From assembly GCA_016844745.1 (NCBI GenBank), contig JAERMQ010000025.1, forward strand, positions 1 to 45,067: a stretch of DNA of 45,067 nucleotides, written 5' to 3'. The notes under the pieces were generated by a model that saw nothing but the letters and a program-made list of their open reading frames with translations, made no database searches and was not told the DNA's origin. The position numbers were made by a program, and so were the translations under genes. Position 1 is the first letter of the stretch. Every line of letters starts with the position of its first letter. The DNA is from Ignavibacteria bacterium (GTDB lineage: Bacteria; Bacteroidota; Ignavibacteria; Kapaibacteriales; UBA2268). Below are positions 9,240-16,220 of the stretch, one piece after another.

Positions 9240-9269
9240 AATATAAGCCTATCGCTTAATAGTTTTCAA
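9240..9269 (-). promoter_or_regulatory. Candidate dnaK promoter
   Basis: On the minus strand TTGAAA (9264-9269) and TATATT (9240-9245) are 18 bases apart, ending 23 bases before the dnaK ATG. This fits a general sigma-70 pattern; the same stretch also reads as TTTG followed by TATATTAT, a partial match to the Bacteroidota TTTG/TAnnTTTG type. The leader would be short but includes the ribosome binding site. Confidence 0.35.
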
Positions 9270-9357
9270 ATATGTGAGTCCCCTTAAAAAAGCATTTTTT
9301 TGTGAAAATTGCATGCCAAAAACGGAATATTGGAATGAGCTTTTTCAAGGACTTACT

Positions 9358-9382
9358 AATTCCAAAGTTGTACTTTGGAATT
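9358..9382. repeat. Perfect 11-bp inverted repeat between dnaK and the antitoxin-like gene
   Basis: AATTCCAAAGT-tgt-ACTTTGGAATT is a perfect hairpin 38 bases beyond the stop of the 82-aa minus-strand gene and about 140 bases upstream of dnaK. There is no strong T run after it, so it could be a weak terminator or a regulator site for dnaK. Confidence 0.6.
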
Positions 9383-9420
9383 GACTTTTCAGTTTTTGAA
9401 GCGGACTCATTTTCTAATAT

Positions 9421-9669
9421 TTATTTTATTTTTTCGAATGATTTTAATTGTAATTTTAAAAATTGATTCAATTGTTTGGAACTTGTAAAATGTTTTGCAA
9501 CATTACTTTCTAAGGTTACTGTAATCTTTTTATTTTTTAATTTAGGATTATTAAATTTCTTTAATTTCGAAAAGTCTATTTCCTCAGGCAATTCACCATC
9601 AAATGGTTTATTAGGCTCATCGATGATTGTAATTTTATTGCCATTGATAAATTTAACTTCCTTTTTCAT
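9421..9669 (-). CDS. Small protein resembling a BrnA/CopG-type antitoxin
   Basis: An 82-aa basic protein. Its layout, an acidic/proline-containing N-terminal half (FDGELPEEIDFSKLKKF) followed by a beta strand and helices (KKITVTLESNVAKHF then LNQFLKLQLKSF), resembles ribbon-helix-helix antitoxins of the BrnA/CopG type. In such proteins the C-terminal half binds operator DNA and the N-terminal half neutralises a toxin. No BrnT-like or other toxin gene is adjacent (upstream lie a repeat and hsp20, downstream dnaK), so it would be an orphan. The ribosome binding site is weak. The coding call rests on the long frame and the recognisable fold pattern; the family assignment is tentative. Confidence 0.6.
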   Translation of the reverse strand: MKKEVKFINGNKITIIDEPNKPFDGELPEEIDFSKLKKFNNPKLKNKKITVTLESNVAKHFTSSKQLNQFLKLQLKSFEKIK

Positions 9670-9700
9670 GTTAATCTATATATTACAAATAATTTCAAGA

Positions 9701-9789
9701 GAAACCCCCTAACCCCCGGTTATAGAAGTAGAACATAGAAGTAGAAATAAGAAATTCCCCCTTTTTTAAAGGGGGTTAGGGGGTTTTTC
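9701..9789. repeat. CCCCCTAACCCCC inverted-repeat element
   Basis: Arms at 9701-9716 (AACCCCCTAACCCCC core) and 9771-9789 (its complement, followed by a T run) enclose a second hairpin, CCCCC(TTTTTTAAA)GGGGG at 9756-9775. It sits between the downstream end of the first hsp20 gene and the antitoxin-like gene and could stop transcription from hsp20. It resembles in design the CCCCTC...GAGGGG elements at 13981 and 45000. Confidence 0.7.
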
Positions 9790-9806
9790 TTGAAAATTTA
9801 CTTTTC

Positions 9807-10244
9807 TTACAAAATATTTACTTCATATTCCTTCGGTTTCTCAGGTTGAATTTTTGTTAAGGTAATCTCAAGCAAGCCATTCTCAAATTTTGCGGCAATG
9901 CTATTCTTATCAACATTTTGCGGCAACAGGAAAGAACGCGAAAACTCTCCGAATGTACGCTCATTACGAATAAAGTTTACATTATCTTTTTTGTCGGGCT
10001 GCTTTTTCATACCTTTAATAATGAGCGCATTTTCATCGTTAATGCTAACCTTGACGTCCTCTTTTGTCAAGCCGGACATCTCGGCATAAATGCGAATATT
10101 TGTTTCATCTTCGGTAATATCAACGCGCGGTGCAAATCCGCCAACTTCGAAGCCGATTCCTTTATCGAAATCGCCCCACAGCTCATTCATTTTACGGGCT
10201 GCGTTCTCGAATGTTTTGTACGGGTCGAATCTAACAAATGCCAT
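9807..10244 (-). CDS. Small heat-shock protein Hsp20 (first copy)
   Basis: This 145-aa alpha-crystallin family protein is an ATP-independent holdase that keeps unfolding proteins soluble for refolding by DnaK. The alpha-crystallin domain covers about residues 38-135: FAPRVDITEDETNIRIYAEM at its start, GLTKEDVKVSI, then FENGLLEITL with the conserved A-x-x-x-N-G-L pattern near the end. The N-terminal arm begins MAFVRFDPYKTFENA. The C-terminal I-x-I-type tail is only partial (VNIL). GGAGAAAGAGAA precedes the ATG. It is a diverged paralogue of the next gene upstream on the same strand. The 419-bp gap between them holds repeats but no clear promoter, so read-through from the upstream hsp20 promoter is possible. 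Confidence 0.96.
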   Translation of the reverse strand: MAFVRFDPYKTFENAARKMNELWGDFDKGIGFEVGGFAPRVDITEDETNIRIYAEMSGLTKEDVKVSINDENALIIKGMKKQPDKKDNVNFIRNERTFGEFSRSFLLPQNVDKNSIAAKFENGLLEITLTKIQPEKPKEYEVNIL

Positions 10245-10468
10245 TTCTCTTTCTCCAATTAGTTTCTAATTTAATTTAATTATTTCACTATTTACAACTT
10301 TTTAATTACTAATTACTAATTATGAATTATGAATTATGAATTATAAGTTATAATATTTTTCATTAACAATTAACAATTAAAATTAGTCTGAACCTTGATT
10401 TATAGGATTAAAGGATTAAAGGATTTTACTTTTCCGTCCTTTGCAATACTTAATATCGTTTTAAATCT

Positions 10469-10539
10469 CCTTTGTGACCTTTGTGTTAAAAAAATTCTCA
10501 ATTATTTAAGAATCATTTTTACCACAAAGGACACAAAGG
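10469..10539. repeat. CACAAAGG-type inverted repeat between the hsp20 genes
   Basis: CCTTTGTGACCTTTGTG (10469-10485) pairs with CACAAAGGACACAAAGG (10523-10539) with one mismatch. The surrounding gap (10245-10663) is otherwise simple-sequence DNA: ATTACTA and ATTATGA runs at about 10300-10350, AGGATTAA runs near 10405, and ttaacca/ttaacaa heptamers at 10650-10674. No gene is seen. Confidence 0.8.
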
Positions 10540-10663
10540 TTTAACACAAAGGGCTCTAAGGTTTTATTCCTAATTATTCAACTTTTTTCCATTAACCATT
10601 ATCCTTAAAATCCTTTAATCCTACAAATCCTAATTCAAACATTCAACAATTAACCATTAACAA

Positions 10664-11098
10664 TTAACCATTAATCGAAATTTCCACTTCTTTTGGTTGT
10701 TCCGGTTCTTTTTTCTGAATTGAAATTTCGAGAACGCCGTTATCGAAGCGGGCTGCGATTTTCTCCAAATCAGTATATTCCGGTAGAATGAAAGCTCGCT
10801 CGAAATTCCCGTAAATACGTTCGCTGCGAAGAATTGTTCTTTCATCTTCCTGACGTTTCTTTTCGCCTTTGATTGTAATTTTGCGTTCCTCGTTTACCGA
10901 AATGTTGACTTCCTCTTTCGAGAGTCCGGGAATTTCGAGGTAAAGGTAAATCGCATTTTTATCTTCGTTGATATCTATTCTTGGGCGAAATGCCGGTGCA
11001 TCGTAGCCTGCTGCTTTGTCTTGTGCGGGTGAGCAGCAATTTTCGTGAGCGAACATTCTTCCGAATCCTGTATGTGGTTGAAACCTGACCGTTGTCAT
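10664..11098 (-). CDS. Small heat-shock protein Hsp20 (second copy)
   Basis: This 144-aa alpha-crystallin family holdase has the domain at about residues 38-135: FRPRIDINEDKNAIYLYLEI, PGLSKEEVNISV, and FDNGVLEISI. The N-terminal arm differs from the first copy and carries an unusual Cys pair (HENCCSPAQ, residues 19-26). GGAGG lies six bases before the ATG. The last codons and the stop (Asn-Gly-stop) are formed by a TGGTTAA heptamer repeat array, so the native C-terminus may have been replaced when the repeat arrived. Upstream is a sigma-54-like element with repeated TGNCA sites, suggesting stress-responsive, activator-dependent control. It may be co-transcribed with the first hsp20 gene. Confidence 0.96.
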   Translation of the reverse strand: MTTVRFQPHTGFGRMFAHENCCSPAQDKAAGYDAPAFRPRIDINEDKNAIYLYLEIPGLSKEEVNISVNEERKITIKGEKKRQEDERTILRSERIYGNFERAFILPEYTDLEKIAARFDNGVLEISIQKKEPEQPKEVEISING

Positions 11099-11170
11099 AA
11101 ATCCTCCTGTTTTGTTATTTTAAAAAATATTTTCAATTTACTTTGGCTTTATTGCCTAACTGAAATGACT

Positions 11171-11191
11171 TATTACGAAAAGCGTGCCAAA
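11171..11191 (-). promoter_or_regulatory. Sigma-54-like promoter of hsp20
   Basis: On the minus strand TTGGCACG-CTTT-TCGTA reads from 11190. The -24 part matches the sigma-54 consensus YTGGCACG completely; the -12 part (consensus TTGCW) keeps T, the central G and the final A, but lacks the second T and the C. A start site near 11163 would give a leader of about 65 bases. No competing sigma-70 promoter is obvious. Confidence 0.5.
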
Positions 11192-11220
11192 GCAATTTTA
11201 TATGAAATATTGACATAAAA

Positions 11221-11310
11221 GCAGACATAATGACGCAGACGATGATAGAAACCTGCCAAAATGACAAACAATAAATTTGTTATAATGGCAGAATTAAAGA
11301 CAATATGACA
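11221..11310 (-). promoter_or_regulatory. Three TGNCA-type repeats upstream of the hsp20 promoter
   Basis: On the plus strand three sites share GnCAnnATGAC: AGACATAATGACG (11223-11235), TGCCAAAATGACA (11254-11266) and AGACAATATGACA (11298-11310). The centres are about 31 and 44 bp apart, starting about 40 bp upstream of the -24 box, where enhancer-binding activators of sigma-54 promoters usually bind. Confidence 0.5.
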
Positions 11311-11394
11311 TGTAAATTTAATGACTTTTATAAATTTTCTAACTATTCTGTCCTCAACGTCCTGAGTGTCCTTTGAAGCAAATTATTTTTTTGG

Positions 11395-11460
11395 AAAGGG
11401 GAAATTTTTAACACAAAGGGCACAAAGTAGAAGACACAAAGTAGGACAAAGGTAAGAAGG
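11395..11460. repeat. CACAAAG-rich degenerate repeat
   Basis: Several copies of CACAAAG/ACAAAGG occur close together (around 11410-11452), a degraded member of the family seen at 10469-10539 and 44697-44803. No gene lies between 11099 and 11634 apart from the regulatory sites listed. Confidence 0.5.
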
Positions 11461-11634
11461 AATGAACTTTAGGATTAGTAACTATCCCAAAATAATTATT
11501 AATTTCCTTGCAGTTTTCATTAATATCAATAAGAAATCTTGATGTAATGTGAAATTTTCTTAATTATGTTTTGTATAATCATTTCTTTTAATTAAATTAA
11601 ATGATAAGAATTAAAATTTAATCCGGATGAAATT

Positions 11635-12156
11635 ATGAAAAATTTATTTCTACTTGTAATTCTCTTTTTATTTTGTTTTTGCAATTCAAATAATCCCAAC
11701 AAATGGGATGATAAATTTGAAGTAAAAATCCAAAATTCAAAAGATATTATGCCTAATGATATCCTCATTTCTATATCTTTAAATCAAAAAAATTTAAAAT
11801 TAATTGTTTCTATGAAAGGGTTAATACATTACCTCAATTTTAAAAGTAAAGATAATTTTAATGAATTTATTCATGATTTAGATTCATTAATTGAATTTTC
11901 AAAACTGGAAAAAATTAAGTTTATAGCTTTTGACAAAATATCTTTGGATTACGGATTTAAGTATTGGATTTCAGCAATTGACCTTTTTAAATCAGGTAAA
12001 TTTTTTATTCAGGATACTACCTCACAAAAATATTTCAATAAAATTAAAATTCATATTTGGGGAGAAAATAAAGACTCTTTAAATTGGAATAATAATATAA
12101 ATGTCTTTGTTGATGATAAAATAATTTGGGAAACTCATACTGAATATATTAAGTAA
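11635..12156 (+). CDS. Small exported protein or lipoprotein of unknown function
   Basis: A 173-aa AT-rich protein whose first 20 residues form a signal peptide (MKNLFLLVILFLFCFCNS). The Cys at residue 16 before Asn-Ser could be a lipidation site, but the preceding FCF is a poor lipobox, so it may be a lipoprotein or simply a secreted protein. The mature part is a small, probably mixed alpha/beta domain with no motif I recognise. There is no gene in tandem; the nearest neighbours are a repeat-rich gap downstream and the hsp20 control region upstream on the opposite strand. Base composition resembles the AT-rich accessory genes at 3-5.5 kb rather than the conserved genes. Confidence 0.75.
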   Translation: MKNLFLLVILFLFCFCNSNNPNKWDDKFEVKIQNSKDIMPNDILISISLNQKNLKLIVSMKGLIHYLNFKSKDNFNEFIHDLDSLIEFSKLEKIKFIAFDKISLDYGFKYWISAIDLFKSGKFFIQDTTSQKYFNKIKIHIWGENKDSLNWNNNINVFVDDKIIWETHTEYIK

Positions 12157-12228
12157 TTTATTAAATTGAATTAATTGCAGCTATGTTATGAGGAACATTG
12201 AAGAAAGGTAAAATTTCTGCTATTATAT

Positions 12229-12435
12229 AACTCCTACGGAGTAAATCCTGCTTTCTTCAAATTCTTTCTACTGATATTTAACTCCTACGGAGTAAAGCCA
12301 ATCCATTGGATTGTAAATTATCCCGTCAGGGATTAAATTATGGTAGGAAAACAAAATCACGGAGACGAACATTATCCCGTCAGGGATTAAATTATGGTAG
12401 ATAAAACAAAATCACAGAAAAGTACCATATCCCAT
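12229..12435. repeat. Cluster of REP-like short hairpins
   Basis: Small perfect hairpins follow each other: ACTCC-TAC-GGAGT (12230-12242 and 12281-12293), CAATCC-ATT-GGATTG (12299-12313), ATCCC-GTCA-GGGAT (12320-12333 and 12374-12387) and a decayed third copy near 12429. The last type is part of a 54-bp direct repeat that also includes attaaattatggtag and acaaaatcac. No gene is seen in 12157-12650. Confidence 0.8.
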
Positions 12436-12452
12436 CATGTATTATCTTCCCA

Positions 12453-12493
12453 CCCATTCTATGGCTTGCAGCCATAGGATGGGAATATTTTTT
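12453..12493 (+). terminator. Strong hairpin with T run
   Basis: A 14-bp stem (CCCATTCTATGGCT / AGCCATAGGATGGG, one G-U pair) with loop TGC is followed by aatattttttg. It has terminator form on the plus strand but lies about 300 bases after the nearest gene, so it may instead be another member of the hairpin cluster. Confidence 0.5.
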
Positions 12494-12650
12494 GTTTTAT
12501 TATCAATTCATGCTAATTCTTTTCTCTAATAAATTTACTAATTTTGTAAAATGATAATTGTTGAATTATTATACAATTTGAATTGTTTTAATAATCCTTA
12601 TCAAATATTCTTAAAAAAGAAGGATTAAACAATTGTAACTGGAATATAAA

Positions 12651-13643
12651 ATGTCAGAAGAGCAAAAGAATATTATAATTTATAATTCAGCCGATGGCAA
12701 GGTAAGCGTATCGCTATTTGCTAAAGACGGTTCTGTTTGGCTGAATCAAAATCAATTAGCCGAAATTTTTGACACCTCCATCCCAAATATCAGTATGCAC
12801 ATATCTAACATATTGAAATCAGGAGAGTTAAATCAGAATTCAGTTGTTAAGGATTACTTAACAACTGCCATAGATGGCAAGGAATACTCGGTTGCATATT
12901 ATTCCTTAGAGATGATAATGGCAATTGGTTTCAGGGTGCGCAGCAAACGTGGCACACAGTTCCGGATTTGGGCAAACACTACATTAAAGGAATACCTTGA
13001 AAAAGGATTCGTAATTGATGATGTTCGTTTGAAAAATCCGGATGGACGCCCCGACTATTTTGACGAATTATTGGAACGTATTCGTGATATCCGGGCTTCC
13101 GAAAAGAGGTTTTATCAAAAAGTCCGGGATTTATTTGCTATAAGCAGCGATTACGACCCAACCGACAAAGCTACTCAAATGTTTTTTGCTGAAACCCAAA
13201 ATAAATTATTATTTGCTGTCACCGGAAAAACTGCCGCTGAAATAATTGTAAGCCGTGCCGATGATCAAAAGCCTAATATGGCTCTTACTTCCTGGAAGGG
13301 CAGTAAAGTGCGTAAACAGGATATAATAATTGCAAAAAATTATTTATCGGAAGATGAAATTGATACACTTAACAGAATTGTTATTATTTTCCTGGAAACT
13401 GCAGAACTTCGTGCAAAAGACCGTCTGGAAATAAGAATGTCATTCTGGAAAGAAAATGTGGACAGGATTTTGTCAATGAATGATAAAAATATTCTTCAGA
13501 ATGCCGGAACTGTCAGCACCTCACAAATGGAAGAAATTGTAATAAAAGTTTATGATGAATTTAATATAAAACGGAAAGAATTTGAAGCCCGTCAAGCAGA
13601 CCAACAAGATTTGGAAGAGCTTGAAAAGGAAATAAAAAAATAA
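12651..13643 (+). CDS. RhuM family protein
   Basis: This 330-aa protein matches the virulence-protein RhuM family, found in many bacteria near mobile or defence genes; its biochemical role is not established. Typical features are IIIYNSADGKVSVSLFAKDG at residues 6-25, WLNQNQLAEIFDTS (a helix-turn-helix-like segment) near 30-43, then YYSLEMIMAIGFRVRSKRGTQFRIWA near 83-108. The central part contains a long helical region with FAETQNKLLFAVTGKTAAE, and the tail is a charged coiled coil (QQDLEELEKEIKK). The length is normal for the family. No membrane segments or signal peptide are seen, so it is probably cytoplasmic. It is isolated, with repeat-rich DNA on both sides, consistent with an accessory gene. 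Confidence 0.93.
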   Translation: MSEEQKNIIIYNSADGKVSVSLFAKDGSVWLNQNQLAEIFDTSIPNISMHISNILKSGELNQNSVVKDYLTTAIDGKEYSVAYYSLEMIMAIGFRVRSKRGTQFRIWANTTLKEYLEKGFVIDDVRLKNPDGRPDYFDELLERIRDIRASEKRFYQKVRDLFAISSDYDPTDKATQMFFAETQNKLLFAVTGKTAAEIIVSRADDQKPNMALTSWKGSKVRKQDIIIAKNYLSEDEIDTLNRIVIIFLETAELRAKDRLEIRMSFWKENVDRILSMNDKNILQNAGTVSTSQMEEIVIKVYDEFNIKRKEFEARQADQQDLEELEKEIKK

Positions 13644-13820
13644 AAAAAAATTATTACGCTGCTATAATTTTCTTTTAAATCTTTTTAAAATCATTTTTAT
13701 GCTAATACTTTTTCTCTGATTATATTTGAATGGGATGTTCTTTGAAATCCGGAAATCAATTTGAAAATGAATCAATAATTAGTAGAATAGCCGCCCTCGT
13801 CTATTCATTTAACAAAAAAA

Positions 13821-13860
13821 AAACGTAGAAAAACGTAGAAAAACGTAGAAAAGTTTAGAA
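13821..13860. repeat. 10-bp tandem repeat (aaacgtagaa)
   Basis: Three exact and one decayed 10-bp unit run head to tail. A related array in the opposite orientation (ttttctacgg, three units) is at 44611-44640. Confidence 0.85.
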
Positions 13861-13980
13861 AAAGGTTGAAATGAAACAAAGAAAAAAAATGAAAAAAACG
13901 GTACCAAAATGATTCATTTGGGCACATACTTCGAAATTCGACATTCGTTATTCATTATTCGATATTATTTAATTTGTAGG

Positions 13981-14026
13981 ACACACCCCGTCGGCTTCGC
14001 CGACACCCCTCTGATAGAGGGGAATT
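13981..14026. repeat. ACACCCC element with two hairpins
   Basis: GTCGGC-TTC-GCCGAC (13988-14002) and CCCCTCT-GAT-AGAGGGG (14004-14020) are followed by aatttc. The second hairpin and its flanks closely match the edges of the 68-bp palindrome at 45000-45067. The remainder of 13644-14119 holds only the 10-bp array, AT-rich filler and the hairpin at 14081. Confidence 0.75.
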
Positions 14027-14080
14027 TCAAATATCGAAATTCTATAGTAAAAAGTAGTAAAATGCTCCTATTTGGGGAAA

Positions 14081-14110
14081 CTTTCCGAAAGTAGGGAAAC
14101 TTTCGGAAAG
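14081..14110 (-). terminator. Hairpin downstream of the OmpA-like gene
   Basis: CTTTCCGAAAG (14081-14091) pairs perfectly with CTTTCGGAAAG (14100-14110), ten bases past the stop of the minus-strand gene. The T run after it is weak. Confidence 0.5.
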
Positions 14111-14119
14111 TAGAAAAAA

Positions 14120-16198
14120 TTATACCTTTATTCTCGCGATTACCGTTCGATTGAGGCTTCTGCCATCCGGTTTCTGATTAGTAAATACAGGTAGCTCGGG
14201 ATATTTGATTTTTATGCTATTCTTATATTGAGGGAATAGCGCCAGCGCAGAACGGGCACGCGATTTGGCAAGATTGGCATTGTACTCGCCTGTTCCAATG
14301 TTATCCGTCAAAGGCAGTATTTCGACTTCCCGCCCTGCTTTCAATGCGGCTCGGATGTAATTTACCGATAAAGTATCGACGGCAAAGAATTTGTCTTTAT
14401 CGAATTCGCACCAACCGATGATTAATTGCTCATAATGCGATGTATCGTCGCCTGTAAGGTTCTTGAAGCTGGCTACAGTATCGTAATGATAACGAAGATT
14501 TACATCCATTGAGGCAGATGCTTCGGCTACAATATGATTTGTTGCATTAGCATAAAAAGTAATGATTCCCGGTTCGTCTTTCGCTGGAGTGAATTGGTAT
14601 TCAGCAGTTGCAGATTTGAATTCGTAGAGCGTTTTATTATTTAATTTGATATTGCCGGAATAATCGAAATTGAATGATTTCATTGTAGAAGAGATTTGCA
14701 GCTTCAAATTAGCCGAGCCGTATTTCTTTTCCAATATTTCCTGTCTGTTCGGTATCATGCGTGTTTCATCGTCGAAAATCAGCTTCAGGCTTCGGTTTTC
14801 CTCGCGCAATTCTTCATTTTGGAAGTCAGTTGCCGGATGAGATATAATTTGTTCTTTGAAAAAGCTTTTGTCGATTCCTTTGGCAGACATTTGAGCGATG
14901 AAAGCATCGATTCGTTTTTGTGCAATAGATGAATCTTCGTCATCTGTTGTTGTGCTTAGAATAGAAATCTCCTGAACAAGATTTTCTTTTATGAATATAT
15001 ATAATGGCTTGTAAAAGGAATTCTCAAAATTATTTTCATTCAGGGAATTTATTTCAGTCGAATTCTTTTTGTAATAGAGCATTGGAATAAAAGAATACCA
15101 CTCAAGGAAGCCGGTTAATGAAACGGGAATTGTGATTGTATCTCCCTGCTCCAATTTGGCTCCGTTAGCATAGGATGCAAGTTGGATTTCAATTTGTTCA
15201 GGTGATTTAGGCAATGGTAGTTCGCGAGGCAATATTGGTTCTAACGGTGGTGGAATATCAGGCTTGGCAATGCGCCAGCTTCCCGAAATACCAAGCCGTA
15301 CCGCATTAGGCTTCCATGAAAGTGATTGAACAACATCTGTAAGAGTTAAATTAAAAATAATTTCAGGGAAGAGGGATAAACCGGCTTTCTCGTATATTTT
15401 ATATTTGGCTCCAACTGAAATACCAAATAAAAAAGGACTTGCTTCGGGTAGAACGCCGGAATGGTTATTGCGTGTAGTTAGACCGTTTTCAAATTTTATA
15501 CCGTTTGGGCTAAGCAGTCTTTCTTCCTGTTCATACTTTTGAGTAACGGGAAATCCGCCGTATAATCCAAGTTTTATTGATAAGGGAATGTTTTTAATGA
15601 ATTGCATGGAAAGCGCCGGCTCAATTTGAATATAATGCAATTCTGAACTCAAATAATGCTCTATAACGGCTTTTTGGTAATTATTCCCCTGTATTACATT
15701 CTGTGTTCGGTCTTCGGGCGTATAGGCAGCGGAAAGGTTGTTATAAGCAATTCTAAATTCAAGATGACTATCGAATCCCCAAATTGGTTTTGGAATATAA
15801 TAATCAGTACCTAAATAAAAGCTGTAACCTAATCCGAAAGCGCTTGTAAATTCTGTGCAGCAATTTGGAGCACCTGGTAGATTTGAGAATTTGGATATGA
15901 AAACATTTCCATTTAAGGCAGCGCCGGCAGTCAGGGAATAATTGGTAAATTTATTTTGGGCAAATAGGTTGCCTGAAAAAATAAAAAGTAATGTAAAAAT
16001 GGATTTATATAAGGATGTACCGAAAAATTTCTTTAGGGATAATTCCAAAAGGTTGGTTTTAAATCTATTATTTGAAGATGAATATTTGATATTTTTCTTT
16101 GCTCCTTTGCGGCTTTGCGTAAAAAAAAATATTCTCGCAAAGACGCAAAGTCGCAAAGAAAACAGTATCTTAGAAAAAACATTTTTTTTAAGGTGCAT
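14120..16198 (-). CDS. OmpA-family outer membrane protein with N-terminal beta-barrel-like domain
   Basis: The open frame is 692 codons, but the true start is probably later. Residues 12-35 of the long form are translated from a CTTTGCG/CGCAAAG inverted repeat (16105-16158). A signal peptide follows it (SLYKSIFTLLFIFSGNLFAQ), so a TTG near 16048 may be the start, giving about 642 aa; no ATG with a good ribosome binding site is present. The mature N-terminal half has alternating aromatic strands like an outer-membrane barrel (SAFGLGYSFYLGTDYYIP). The C-terminal 100 residues are a divergent OmpA-like peptidoglycan-binding domain (FDKDKF near its start, then NIGTGEYNANLAKSRARSA). It lies 22 bases downstream of the propeller/T9SS gene, so the two probably form an operon. 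Confidence 0.88.
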   Translation of the reverse strand: MHLKKNVFSKILFSLRLCVFARIFFFTQSRKGAKKNIKYSSSNNRFKTNLLELSLKKFFGTSLYKSIFTLLFIFSGNLFAQNKFTNYSLTAGAALNGNVFISKFSNLPGAPNCCTEFTSAFGLGYSFYLGTDYYIPKPIWGFDSHLEFRIAYNNLSAAYTPEDRTQNVIQGNNYQKAVIEHYLSSELHYIQIEPALSMQFIKNIPLSIKLGLYGGFPVTQKYEQEERLLSPNGIKFENGLTTRNNHSGVLPEASPFLFGISVGAKYKIYEKAGLSLFPEIIFNLTLTDVVQSLSWKPNAVRLGISGSWRIAKPDIPPPLEPILPRELPLPKSPEQIEIQLASYANGAKLEQGDTITIPVSLTGFLEWYSFIPMLYYKKNSTEINSLNENNFENSFYKPLYIFIKENLVQEISILSTTTDDEDSSIAQKRIDAFIAQMSAKGIDKSFFKEQIISHPATDFQNEELREENRSLKLIFDDETRMIPNRQEILEKKYGSANLKLQISSTMKSFNFDYSGNIKLNNKTLYEFKSATAEYQFTPAKDEPGIITFYANATNHIVAEASASMDVNLRYHYDTVASFKNLTGDDTSHYEQLIIGWCEFDKDKFFAVDTLSVNYIRAALKAGREVEILPLTDNIGTGEYNANLAKSRARSALALFPQYKNSIKIKYPELPVFTNQKPDGRSLNRTVIARIKV
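16105..16158. repeat. CTTTGCG/CGCAAAG inverted repeat inside the OmpA-like frame
   Basis: CTTTGCGGCTTTGCGT (16105-16120) pairs with ACGCAAAGTCGCAAAG (16143-16158) with one G-T pair. It belongs to the same general family as the CACAAAGG repeats and falls between the propeller/T9SS gene and the signal peptide of the OmpA-like gene. Confidence 0.85.
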
Positions 16199-16220
16199 CT
16201 TGCTAAAATTCTTTCAATTA

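Noticed and set aside
9300..9330. Sigma-54 promoter for dnaK
   Set aside because: TTGGCATG is a fair -24 box, but the -12 part lacks the essential G, and no TGNCA-type sites lie upstream.
9217..9420. CIRCE (HrcA) operator for dnaK
   Set aside because: No TTAGCACTC-N9-GAGTGCTAA or close variant is present.
13909..14094. 61-aa frame on the plus strand
   Set aside because: It is translated from repeat elements and hairpins and has no ribosome binding site or family resemblance.
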